Shown here: positions 9,201 through 16,384 of the stretch, piece by piece
Position numbering within the stretch: position 1 is the first letter of the stretch
Layout: every line of letters starts with the position of its first letter
Origin: an uncultured Clostridia bacterium
Lineage (GTDB): Bacteria; Bacillota; Clostridia; UBA1381
Reading direction: 5' to 3'
Length of the DNA: 18,545 bases
NCBI GenBank assembly: GCA_934463455.1
Contig: CAKSJU010000041.1
Coordinates: forward strand, 1 to 18,545
Program-made: the position numbers and the translations under genes
The notes under the pieces: generated by a model
The model's database searches: none
Seen by the model: only the letters and a program-made list of their open reading frames with translations
Told to the model about the DNA's origin: nothing

Positions 9201-10449
9201 ATGCCTCTTTTAAATCAACAACAATGTTTGCCCATTTGGCACTTGTTGAAATTGCATTTTCGGTATCGCCGTCCATAAGCTTTTTGCAATCCGGGTCGCT
9301 GAAACGAATATCATCCGCTGTTTGATACGGATTTTGAGTATAATAGCTGTATTCCGCATCCTTATCTATTCTCTGCTGTCCGATGCCTTTTCTGCCCAAA
9401 ATACTTATATTTGTTATGGTAATATCTTTTTTATCGCTTGATTTATTCATAACAATTTTTACATATCTTGCATAGATTTTCGGCAAATTCGAACACTCTG
9501 TTTTTTCGGTGCTGTACATGGTTGTATTTTCAACATCCGCTTTTGCCGCGCTCATATAATTTTCGCCGTCCGAGCTTAGCATCAGTTCATAGCTGTCAAT
9601 ACCGCTTACCGATGAAATATACTGAGTTACAGCCGCTCCCGTAATCTCGTACACATCTTTCAAATCCGCAATATACGCATTATATTCGTCAAGCTCCGGT
9701 TTATCCTGCGAATGAATTACCGTCGGTTTTTCCAATACAACCTCTTCAATCTGTTCGGAATTGTCAACCGGCTTTTCCAAATATCCGAAAATTACAACCT
9801 CCGCCGGAATCATTTGCTTTATGCCCTCGGAAATAACATTCGACGTATTGTCCGACACATTGAATTTAACCGATACATAACGCACTTTTGAAGCGTTAAA
9901 GGTTGTGCTTGCACAAACAGCGAATAATCCTCCGCCGTTTTTTATTTCACTTTCGGAAGGTGTCGGCGTCATAGCAGACGGGACCGACTTCATATTGTCA
10001 AGGCTTTCGCCGACCTTAACCTCAACAACACCGACCTGCGAATATGATTTCGACAGTGACCATGCGTCAACCTGACTTACCCAATAAGAATTTTTAAGGT
10101 CAAATATTGCCGTTGCAGTGTTATTTGTCGCCATCCATGTTGACCATGCCGCGCTGTTACCTTCTGTTTTTACGAGACCTCCGCCCGTCATTTTAACACA
10201 GCTTTCATCCTGCTTTACCACATCGCCGTCCGAGCCTTTTTCCCATGTATATTTAGCTCCGGTTTCGTAGTTTTCAAGTTCAATGCCTCTTTTTTCATAA
10301 ATAGCGGCGTCTTCTTTTTCTGCCCATGTGTTGTCGGAAAGGCAATACAGCTTATTAATATTATCGGCTGTTTCCTCTGCCGCAAATGCAGTCGGTATAC
10401 TCACAAGCATCGCCGCCGTCAGCACAAGGGAAATAATTTTTTTCAGCAT
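6226..10449 (-). CDS. Secreted multidomain glycoside-hydrolase-like protein with discoidin modules, GH-A-like barrel and C-terminal CBM9-like domain
   Basis: A 1407-residue exported protein. Its ATG is preceded by AGGAGG at good spacing and followed by a signal peptide ending TAFAA near residue 24. Domains in order: a discoidin-like module (about 35-223); a discoidin-like module lacking its first half (about 240-353); a third discoidin module (365-503); an Fn3-like domain (512-610); a TIM barrel (615-905) and its beta domain (to 990); two Ig-like domains, the first resembling NEW3 of alpha-galactosidases (993-1093 and 1094-1195); and a CBM9-like carbohydrate-binding domain opening with IDGVLSPGEWDG (1204-1215). 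The barrel shows RCWDL, NGNES with candidate acid/base E702, FDVVDVHFY, STEIGF with candidate nucleophile E817, and VWTYNY. It is paralogous to the 1667-residue protein, as seen in the shared Fn3-barrel block (VPLRVE, YLDWS.YN). The usual Pro after the acid/base Glu is Ser here. Substrate is unassigned. No wall anchor is seen. It is the last gene of the operon, 47 bases after GH130. Confidence 0.85.
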   Translation of the reverse strand: MLKKIISLVLTAAMLVSIPTAFAAEETADNINKLYCLSDNTWAEKEDAAIYEKRGIELENYETGAKYTWEKGSDGDVVKQDESCVKMTGGGLVKTEGNSAAWSTWMATNNTATAIFDLKNSYWVSQVDAWSLSKSYSQVGVVEVKVGESLDNMKSVPSAMTPTPSESEIKNGGGLFAVCASTTFNASKVRYVSVKFNVSDNTSNVISEGIKQMIPAEVVIFGYLEKPVDNSEQIEEVVLEKPTVIHSQDKPELDEYNAYIADLKDVYEITGAAVTQYISSVSGIDSYELMLSSDGENYMSAAKADVENTTMYSTEKTECSNLPKIYARYVKIVMNKSSDKKDITITNISILGRKGIGQQRIDKDAEYSYYTQNPYQTADDIRFSDPDCKKLMDGDTENAISTSAKWANIVVDLKEAYQIGDVDIYSLSKGNAFTEGAEIRYSLDGKKWFTYSYYVNRNKQNAGGIVKSSFSGIPGRNARYLKIILQSYDHEIAVSEIVVNGYPVKMARSKTPPQVPLRVEMKNYLLAYLDWSTYNGDNASKVALYIEQNPFTTTTGLSPVAVYERFDDAYINKYATKTNLEPERTYYFAITPFDDEGKEYTRVNPVKVTTQGVLGTKVRDVFNITNHPNYNGGATVKFGSYTTQMKAEAARLYDEMGASNKNRCWDLGGMQDYTDIGVSTMIQNSNTSSKAYGNYMYSNGNESDLSKADTTQFLNNMKAYYKKLKNEDPRNVLIDPVLGGTELGSLDWFDKLYQAGNGIETKLNFDVVDVHFYCKSSDEQIPGLPTSAPETLYKKIQNVRDVMAKYGDGDKPIVSTEIGFQTADKSSYQAASDYETQRDFIVRMYHIMISQGIKEVWTYNYHDDGPDVNYHENNFGIIDYFGVPKPSYYGYYNMYQQLRQADFIGQLSGVSNPYYGNEYYDAQKNKHISVIWNAAGQDKTMQFETVSGKEEGIEVISSKGGFSYIETENGKGSVTIGRAPIYIYSDEGIKVNSINVAFNITETEKDTTRNRNVTFTMTRQALGKGLAGHVEAEGMPAGWSVQNDTSFNNSQDTVDVVIHVPEDTAEQTEKFVIKAITEDGIVTPVNVTVNVKSSISVHFVPQPLDKENWDKWTIAAYCTNVVDIPVDAKLSVVGSSGITLSAETQAIQNLEPGATKVLYFDVSELPKAVGAAATFALETNGKKTNIDRVLNFSACVNDGITPEIDGVLSPGEWDGCQVITDTTNTDSYRSSNITGASDCSWKIYRKWDNEYFYMAVDVTDDVFYQAWSGSDVYMGDNLQVALDPGRKEGIGLDSTEYFELGITRDPEKESVIAWAWYADLVVKKDREVPSCVGKTSRTEDNHTIYEFKIPWGFFKEIPTVNEYDMIGFSFCVNDNDGSGRKNGGSYMNGIADGKNTNSFEDMVLIKK

Positions 10450-10496
10450 AATTTTCCTCCTTTTTTTGGAATAAACAATTATCCTTTGCCGAATAA

Positions 10497-11474
10497 TTAC
10501 GAATTTTCCTTAACAAAATCTATCAGCTCATCAACCGTTGTATGAGCCATGCAGACAACGGTATCAGCACCGCCGTAATAAATTGTGAGTTTTCCCGTTT
10601 CCGCATCGCACAAGGTTGCGCAGGGGAATACCACGTTCGGAACATCGCCGACCTGTTCGTAAATTTCTGTCGGAGCAAGAATATACGGTCTTGTTCTGTA
10701 CAATACCTTCCACGGCTCATCTCTGTCCAAAAGAGCCGCTCCGGCACTGTATACATATCCGTTGCAGGACAAAAGCACGCCGTGATATATCAAAAGCCAT
10801 CCTTCGCTTGTTTCAATCGGTGCGGGACCTGCTCCGATTTTTAACTCCTGCCAGCCGATGGTTGTTCCCATAACATGCTTATGATGTCCCCAATATTCCA
10901 AATCGGGGCTGTCGCTGTAGAATATATCTCCGAACGGAGTATGTCCGTTATCGCTCGGTCTTGATAAAAGTCCGTACTTTCCGCCTATTTTTCTCGGGAA
11001 AAGCACTCCGTTTCTGTTAAACGGCAAAAATGAATTTCCCAAATCGTAAAAGTCTTCAAAATCCTTTGTGTAAGCAATTGCAACGGTAGGTCCGTTCACG
11101 CAGTTACAGTATATAATATAATATGTATCTTCTATTCTTACCACTCTTGCGTCATAACCCAAAACCTTTGTTTTTGTGCCGTCCTTGCCTATCAGAGAAA
11201 TCGGCGTCGGGTCAAGCTTCCAGTTCATTCCGTCGTCACTGAAACCTCTGTGCAGACGAAGTCTTCTTTCCTTGTCGTCTACTCTGAACACACCTGCAAA
11301 TTTACCGTTAAAAGGAACTGCTGCGCTGTTAAAAACGCTGTTTCCTTTCGGAAGTATGTTTCTTTTTATAATCGGATTTTTTGAAGAACGCCAAACCGGA
11401 CCGTCCTCTACACTGTTTGTTCTTTCTTCCCATGGTATATTCGGAAGTGCGTCTGCGTAAATTTTGTATTTCAT
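10497..11474 (-). CDS. GH130-family beta-mannosyl oligosaccharide phosphorylase
   Basis: This 325-residue protein has no signal peptide and is therefore cytoplasmic. It matches GH130, a five-bladed propeller family that cleaves beta-mannosyl linkages with phosphate to give alpha-mannose 1-phosphate. Visible signatures are NPIIKRN (33-39), VFNSAAVP (47-54), GYDARVV with the likely general acid Asp108, PFNRNGVLFPRK (151-162), SRPSDNGHTPFGDI (171-184), GPAPIETSEGW (216-226) and YHGVLLSCNGY (230-240). The Arg154-Asn155 pair and His231 resemble the phosphate-binding set of phosphorylases in this family, which argues against a hydrolase. The motifs fit subfamily 2 (mannooligosaccharide or mannosyl-GlcNAc phosphorylases such as Ruminococcus albus RaMP2) better than mannosylglucose phosphorylase, but this is from memory. 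The GAGG site lies about nine bases before the ATG and the gene starts 17 bases after its upstream neighbour, so it is co-transcribed. It is the only clearly cytoplasmic product of the operon. Confidence 0.9.
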   Translation of the reverse strand: MKYKIYADALPNIPWEERTNSVEDGPVWRSSKNPIIKRNILPKGNSVFNSAAVPFNGKFAGVFRVDDKERRLRLHRGFSDDGMNWKLDPTPISLIGKDGTKTKVLGYDARVVRIEDTYYIIYCNCVNGPTVAIAYTKDFEDFYDLGNSFLPFNRNGVLFPRKIGGKYGLLSRPSDNGHTPFGDIFYSDSPDLEYWGHHKHVMGTTIGWQELKIGAGPAPIETSEGWLLIYHGVLLSCNGYVYSAGAALLDRDEPWKVLYRTRPYILAPTEIYEQVGDVPNVVFPCATLCDAETGKLTIYYGGADTVVCMAHTTVDELIDFVKENS

Positions 11475-11491
11475 ATATGTTTTCCTCTTTC

Positions 11492-11932
11492 TTAATCTCT
11501 TGTTATTACCAACGAATTGTTGCTTTCAACGTATTTTATCTGAGCTCCGGTACAGCTTTCCGCCAAGTCAGTCGGAATCATTGTTGAGCCGCCGAATATT
11601 CTCGGATAAGTTGTTGCTACATATGCCTGATTACCGTTTACGCTCGTCATAACCGAGCCTATTCCGATAATTGTTTTTCCCAAAGCCGTTGAGGTTGTTA
11701 TTCTTTTTCTCATTCCGTCCCATTCAAGCTTTAGATTAAACAAATTCCAAACAGGTCTTATCGGTACAAGAGTGCTTCCGTCAATCTGTGTGACAGTCAT
11801 AGTTTCCGCTTGCTTTTCTCCGTTTAAGTAAACCTCGGTATTTTCAAAAATCCCGTTTGCAAAAGCAGCCGATACACAAGTAAGTGAAATTGCCGCCGCC
11901 AGGAATGCTGATATAATTTTTTTCATACTCAC
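11492..11932 (-). CDS. Small secreted protein with copper-amine-oxidase N-terminal-like (stalk) domain
   Basis: A 146-residue exported protein made of a signal peptide (cleavage near AAFA, residue 25) and a single copper-amine-oxidase N1-type domain (PF07833-like). Two beta-rich half-repeats are visible: GSTLVPIRPVWNLFNLKLEW (52-71) and GSTMIPTDLAESCTGAQIKY (115-134), separated by GKTIIGIGS (85-93). Despite its name this domain is not an amine oxidase. It is common in secreted and wall proteins of Firmicutes and is thought to be a structural or wall-binding unit. The second repeat has lost the usual LVPLR pattern (MIPTD). Two starts are possible: GTG at 11932-11930, five bases after AGGAGG, or ATG at 11926-11924, eleven bases after it. 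The GTG has the better spacing; the mature protein is identical. The ribosome site overlaps the stop codon of the upstream SLH gene, indicating tight translational linkage. Confidence 0.8.
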   Translation of the reverse strand: MSMKKIISAFLAAAISLTCVSAAFANGIFENTEVYLNGEKQAETMTVTQIDGSTLVPIRPVWNLFNLKLEWDGMRKRITTSTALGKTIIGIGSVMTSVNGNQAYVATTYPRIFGGSTMIPTDLAESCTGAQIKYVESNNSLVITRD

Positions 11933-11937
11933 GCTAA

Positions 11938-11944
11938 CCTCCTA
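11938..11944 (-). promoter_or_regulatory. Ribosome binding site overlapping the upstream stop codon
   Basis: AGGAGG (11943-11938 on the minus strand) begins inside the TAG stop codon (11944-11942) of the 899-residue SLH protein. Ribosomes finishing that gene end directly on the initiation site of the small stalk-domain gene. This favours coupled translation of the two surface proteins and favours the GTG start at 11932, which is five bases away. Confidence 0.7.
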
Positions 11945-14641
11945 TTCGTAAATAACCATTACAATATCGTCTCCGCAGTAAAGCATTGCAAATACCTTAG
12001 AGTAATCGGACGGATTTTGACGATATGTTTTTATATCGGTATAATCAGCCGAAGACAGCTTATTTGTTTTTGTATTATACTTGTATACATATGTGAATTG
12101 GTCAACAAAAAACTTGCTCGTTTCGCTGACCTTTGTTACTGCAGGATTAGCCGCCGATGATGTTACAAGCGTTTTCCCTACCAAATCGTAAGCCGAACGG
12201 TAGAACGGATACGCATAATTATTTTCACCCCAGCCGCCCGAAGCATAATTCATGCTCGGTACGCAAACCTCTTTCATATTCACAACATTGTTTGATTCAT
12301 CAATCGCAAGCGCATAGATATTTCCCGGAGCTATCTCATATTGCAGATTATCCATTGCATCGGTTGTAAGAGTAAATTCTCTTTCCGCATTGGCTGTTCT
12401 TCCCGTCCACATACCTTTTACAACAGGTACGGGATCGTCGTCCTCATTTAATCCCTTACCGACCGAATCTATAATAAATACATTGTCCTGATTTTGTACC
12501 GCGTTGCTTCCGCCCAGGAAACCTACAACATAATCTGCATAAGATGAATTTGCATTTTTCTTAAACGCAACAACCGTATATTGCTGATTCCACAAGAAAC
12601 AGTTTTTCGTTCCGGTATAAGCAGCAAATTTATCTTCATTCGCAATATCCGACGGAATACTGAACACCTTGGTGTCCGGACCTATTCTGAAATCGTTTGT
12701 TGTCATACTCATAAAACCGCCGCTTTTGTGCGTTTTTGTAATTTTAGAGGTTACCTGTCTGAAAACCTCCGATTTATCAAAATATTTTTCCGATTCATAC
12801 GAAATATCCGCATATTCCATAGGAATTTGAATTTCGTTTATTCTTCCCTGTCCGTTTTGCTTGAACAGAATAAGCTGACCTCCGCCAAGAGCCGTATCAC
12901 GCGCAGCATTTAAATTGTCCGCCAAATCCTCAGCGGTTATTACCGCATTGGGGATTTTAACATCGTCGTAGTCGCTGTCTATACGTCCGTCCGCTCCGAG
13001 CTTTCTGCCGTTTGTAAATCTGACATTCTTAGCTGTGTAAAGCTTTTCTACTTTACCTCCTTCGGTAAACATTTTTACCAAAACACTGTCAAAATCTTCA
13101 TCACCCGAATCGTCAAGACTTGCTTTTATCAAATATCCTGACCTCAAACTTCTGTCGCCCAAGGTTTCAAAATATCCCACGCGTCCGTACGGGTCAAGAT
13201 AAAAAGTACCGTTTGAGCGGATTTTTACCGAGTTAAAAGCGTCTCCCGTTGTCGGATTTGTTCCGAAAAAGTCCGCCGTTACTTTATAAACCTTACCGTC
13301 TATTTTTATTTTTGTTTCCTCTGTTGCTTCAACAGAGCCCTTTATTGAGCTTTGCGACGGAACAATAAAGGTTGTAACCTCTTTATCCATGCTCTGCGCC
13401 GCAAAGATGACATTATATCTCATAATGTCGGTAAACTTTCTTACCTCTCCGTCAATTGTTGTCACCTGATAAGCCGGAGATGACGCATAAAGGTCAACCG
13501 TATATTCTCTTTCGGGATGGAACAAATCCCTTACAACACCGTTTTCCTTGTCAGCTCCGTTTACGACAACAACATCATAATCGGTAATTACCGCTACATC
13601 ATATTTTCCGTTGCCGTCATTGTCGATAAGCTTAACTTTTCCGACAGCCGGAGTATATGCGTCAAAATCACCCAATATATTTTTTCCGTTATAAATAATA
13701 TTTGTGGTTTTTGTTATGGATGCTGTTTTTGACTTATTCAGCTCTGCACCGGTATAATATGTATATTTCAGATTATTTTTGTCGAAAGAATTTATATTCT
13801 CCGCATCAATTTCGATAACTCTGTCATTGTCATGAGCTTTTGCATAAACAATAACTTTTTCGTCATCGCTGTTGTTTCTGTAATAAACATCAGCATCCTC
13901 ACCGAAAATACCGTCAAGCGACAGTAAATCCGTATAATACTTTTCTCCGCCTATTATCACTTCGCTTGTGTAAGTCGGATTAAAGCCCGACAAAGCCGAA
14001 AATCTCAAAGCCTGAACAATTCCTCTTCCGTAGCCCGCGTCAAGCACCTCGGTAAGATATGTTTTTCCTGCCGTTGTTGAAAGATTTCCCAGCTCGGTCA
14101 TTTCCCATTGCAAAATTTCGGTATCAAGCGCATTGTAAAGCATTATTACAAGCTGCTCTTTTGTAAATTTTGAAGATGACGGAATGGATTTTGTTATTCC
14201 GAGCGATGAAGCGTAAGCACTGTAATCCGTTTTTACGGCTTTTCCGTATCCGAGTACATTCAAAATCATGAATGACGCTTCCTCAAGGTTTGCCATATCG
14301 TACGGTCTTAACTCTGTCTCATCTCCGACTATTCCCAAAAGTCTCGCATTGTAAGCATCACGCGCAATCGGGTCATTTGAGCTTACATCGGTAAAGCCGG
14401 TATCACCCTTTGAAAAGCTTACATATTTGTCCTCCGGCATTGCGCCCACCAACGCAGTAATAATTTCTCCTCTTGTAACCGAAGTGTTTGGCGTATAAAC
14501 CGAATTTTCATCGAAAAATCCGAGTGAACACAAAATATCATATTTATCATCCGTGCTCATTGCCGCATGTGCCGGCAGCGATATTGATAATGACGATATC
14601 ATTATTATCATCGCCAGCAATAAAGATAATTTTTTCTTCAT
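11942..14641 (-). CDS. Large secreted protein with N-terminal SLH repeats and uncharacterised beta-rich body
   Basis: An 899-residue exported protein with a signal peptide ending AHAA near residue 27. The N-terminus carries divergent SLH repeats: about 30-70 (YTPNTSVTRGE, where TRGE stands for the usual TRAE), 83-133 (FTDVSSNDPIARDAYNARLLGI) and a weaker third at 134-177. Such repeats normally bind pyruvylated secondary wall polymer and would anchor the protein to the wall. Residues 200-899 are beta-rich and I do not recognise a catalytic domain. Two similar acidic loops recur, DNDGNGKYD (340-348) and DDSGDEDFD (510-518), each followed by a hydrophobic beta strand. They look like calcium-binding-type loops within repeated beta units, as seen in large clostridial S-layer-like proteins. 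The gene lies 25 bases after the SLH gene upstream and 9 bases before the stalk-domain gene. Role inferred: structural surface or scaffold protein. Confidence 0.8.
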   Translation of the reverse strand: MKKKLSLLLAMIIMISSLSISLPAHAAMSTDDKYDILCSLGFFDENSVYTPNTSVTRGEIITALVGAMPEDKYVSFSKGDTGFTDVSSNDPIARDAYNARLLGIVGDETELRPYDMANLEEASFMILNVLGYGKAVKTDYSAYASSLGITKSIPSSSKFTKEQLVIMLYNALDTEILQWEMTELGNLSTTAGKTYLTEVLDAGYGRGIVQALRFSALSGFNPTYTSEVIIGGEKYYTDLLSLDGIFGEDADVYYRNNSDDEKVIVYAKAHDNDRVIEIDAENINSFDKNNLKYTYYTGAELNKSKTASITKTTNIIYNGKNILGDFDAYTPAVGKVKLIDNDGNGKYDVAVITDYDVVVVNGADKENGVVRDLFHPEREYTVDLYASSPAYQVTTIDGEVRKFTDIMRYNVIFAAQSMDKEVTTFIVPSQSSIKGSVEATEETKIKIDGKVYKVTADFFGTNPTTGDAFNSVKIRSNGTFYLDPYGRVGYFETLGDRSLRSGYLIKASLDDSGDEDFDSVLVKMFTEGGKVEKLYTAKNVRFTNGRKLGADGRIDSDYDDVKIPNAVITAEDLADNLNAARDTALGGGQLILFKQNGQGRINEIQIPMEYADISYESEKYFDKSEVFRQVTSKITKTHKSGGFMSMTTNDFRIGPDTKVFSIPSDIANEDKFAAYTGTKNCFLWNQQYTVVAFKKNANSSYADYVVGFLGGSNAVQNQDNVFIIDSVGKGLNEDDDPVPVVKGMWTGRTANAEREFTLTTDAMDNLQYEIAPGNIYALAIDESNNVVNMKEVCVPSMNYASGGWGENNYAYPFYRSAYDLVGKTLVTSSAANPAVTKVSETSKFFVDQFTYVYKYNTKTNKLSSADYTDIKTYRQNPSDYSKVFAMLYCGDDIVMVIYE

Positions 14642-14666
14642 GCTGATTTTTCCTCCCTTTCCTTTA

Positions 14667-16355
14667 TTATCTTGATATTAGTCCGTAAATCATCCTTGCC
14701 GCCTCGGCTCTTGTCGCAAAGGCTTTAGGCTCGAATTTTCCGTCTCCCTTGCCGCTCATTATGCCGGCTGCGCGAAGTGCATGAACCGCTTCTTTTGCAT
14801 ACTCGGAAATTTCACTTTCGTCCGCAAAGCTTTCGTCATTTGCCGCGCCCGATATTTTTCCGGCTTTAACCGCGGCTCTGTATGCCATAACCGCCATGTC
14901 TTCTCTTGTTATTTGAAGACCCGTTCCAAAGTTATTTTCGTCAACTCCGAACACCACTCCGTTATTAACAGCCGATGCAACATAGCTCTTGTACCATGCA
15001 CCGTCCGAAACATCCGAGAAATCACATGAAGCATACGCATCATACAATCCGCATGCAGATATTATCATTTTCGCAAACTGCTCTCTCGTAACCTGTCCCT
15101 GCGGGTCAAATTTAGTGCTGCTTACTCCGCTTACAATACCTTTATTGTACAAAGCAACTATGCTTTCTCTTGCCCATTCCGCAAGACCCAAATCATCAAA
15201 CGTTCCGCTGCTCGGCTCGGTCGTTTTGGAAATGCCCGCCGCAGCGTTATTGTTTCCGCTGCTTGAAGAAGAGCCGCCTCCCGAACTTCCGCCGCTGTTA
15301 CCGCCGCTTCCGCCTTGATTTCCCGAATTAGTGTTTTGCGCCGCAACAACTGCCGCATTGAATGCCTCTTTAACCTCGGCTATACTCGAGTAATTGTTCT
15401 TGCCCGCCAAAATACTGTAGACGGTATTTTTCTTAGAGCTGTCCAGAGTGTTAAATGCCGAATAATTCGCACCCGCTGCGGTAAGATAAGCTTCCGCCGC
15501 TGTAAGTATTCCCGCATTTTCGGTATAATTGGTTATTCCGTTAAGCTTATTTAATATAATTACCGTATTAAAATCATTGCAGAAATCAACTGCCGACCGG
15601 TAATTTTTTCCCGCAAAGTTTGCCGATACAGCTTGCGCATAAGCATCATCCGACATATAATAATCCTTGTAAATCAGATTATCTTCAAAACCCAGCTCTT
15701 TGTTGTAGTTTCTTATGATAGTTATAATATCTGCTGCCGAGGATTTGTTTATATCGGTAACAATTGCCGCTTTAACAGCTTCCTTTGCCGCGCTGTCCGG
15801 GTCGGTAAAATTCATACCCGCCATCATTCCCGCAATCGAGTCAAATACTTCATCTTCGGAATATTTCGCCTTGATTTCATCTACCGTAGTAATTCCCGAA
15901 AGAAAATTCGGATAATTCGTGAATACCGCTTTCATGAGCTCTTTTGAGCTTGCTGTATTAAGTGCATTCATAAGCGCCGTGCTTGTCGCGGAATCCAGCA
16001 TCAGTTTATATTCGTATTTTGTGTCACCGGTAGAATCCGTAATATAAATATTATAGTTTCCCCAAGTCGCAAGCGTTTCCGGAGTATATACAAAAGTAAA
16101 TTCTCCCGGGTCTGCCTGTTTTAAATATGCAACAGCGTCAATTTGCTCCGCTGCTGTCATCTGCTCCAAGTCTTCCTTTTTAATTCCCGGCTTTAACACT
16201 CTCAAAGTCACTTGTCCGCTGCCCTCGCCCGAGCCTGTCACAGTGAGCTTTTGACCTGCGGCATTGTAATCAACACTTTTAATCACTGCCGCACCGGCTG
16301 CCGATTGAATAAGCATTGCTGCCGTTAAGCAGCATAGTAAAAGCTTCTTTTTCAT
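14667..16355 (-). CDS. Secreted protein with three C-terminal SLH domains
   Basis: A 562-residue wall-anchored protein. The signal peptide is KKKLLLCCLTAAMLIQ...AGAA, cleaved near residue 22. Residues 24-120 form a beta domain (KLTVTGSG, FTFVYTPET, YNIYITDS) and 120-340 are mostly helical. A Gly/Ser/Asn linker (342-372) leads to three well-preserved SLH domains at about 385-435, 444-497 and 509-560, carrying TREQ (423), TRED (483) and TRAE (548). SLH triads bind the secondary cell-wall polymer non-covalently, so the N-terminal two thirds would be displayed outward. No enzyme motif is seen in that part, and its function is unknown. The gene is 29 bases downstream of the FIVAR/discoidin protein and 25 bases upstream of the second SLH protein, consistent with co-production as a surface set. 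SLH assignment is secure; the role of the N-terminal part is open. Confidence 0.88.
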   Translation of the reverse strand: MKKKLLLCCLTAAMLIQSAAGAAVIKSVDYNAAGQKLTVTGSGEGSGQVTLRVLKPGIKKEDLEQMTAAEQIDAVAYLKQADPGEFTFVYTPETLATWGNYNIYITDSTGDTKYEYKLMLDSATSTALMNALNTASSKELMKAVFTNYPNFLSGITTVDEIKAKYSEDEVFDSIAGMMAGMNFTDPDSAAKEAVKAAIVTDINKSSAADIITIIRNYNKELGFEDNLIYKDYYMSDDAYAQAVSANFAGKNYRSAVDFCNDFNTVIILNKLNGITNYTENAGILTAAEAYLTAAGANYSAFNTLDSSKKNTVYSILAGKNNYSSIAEVKEAFNAAVVAAQNTNSGNQGGSGGNSGGSSGGGSSSSSGNNNAAAGISKTTEPSSGTFDDLGLAEWARESIVALYNKGIVSGVSSTKFDPQGQVTREQFAKMIISACGLYDAYASCDFSDVSDGAWYKSYVASAVNNGVVFGVDENNFGTGLQITREDMAVMAYRAAVKAGKISGAANDESFADESEISEYAKEAVHALRAAGIMSGKGDGKFEPKAFATRAEAARMIYGLISR

Positions 16356-16384
16356 TGCTCTTTCCTTTCTGTCTTTATATATAT

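Noticed and set aside
11492..11932. Copper amine oxidase enzyme
   Set aside because: Only the small N-terminal stalk-type domain is present; there is no catalytic domain or topaquinone site in 146 residues.
13087..13626. DNDGNGKYD and DDSGDEDFD loops as a dockerin, making this a cellulosome component
   Set aside because: The loops are about 170 residues apart and lie in a beta-rich context, without the paired helices of a dockerin. No cohesin domain is visible in the window.
15158..15358. 66-residue minus-strand frame overlapping the SLH gene
   Set aside because: Alternate frame over the Gly/Ser linker coding region; composition reflects the repetitive DNA and no ribosome site is evident.
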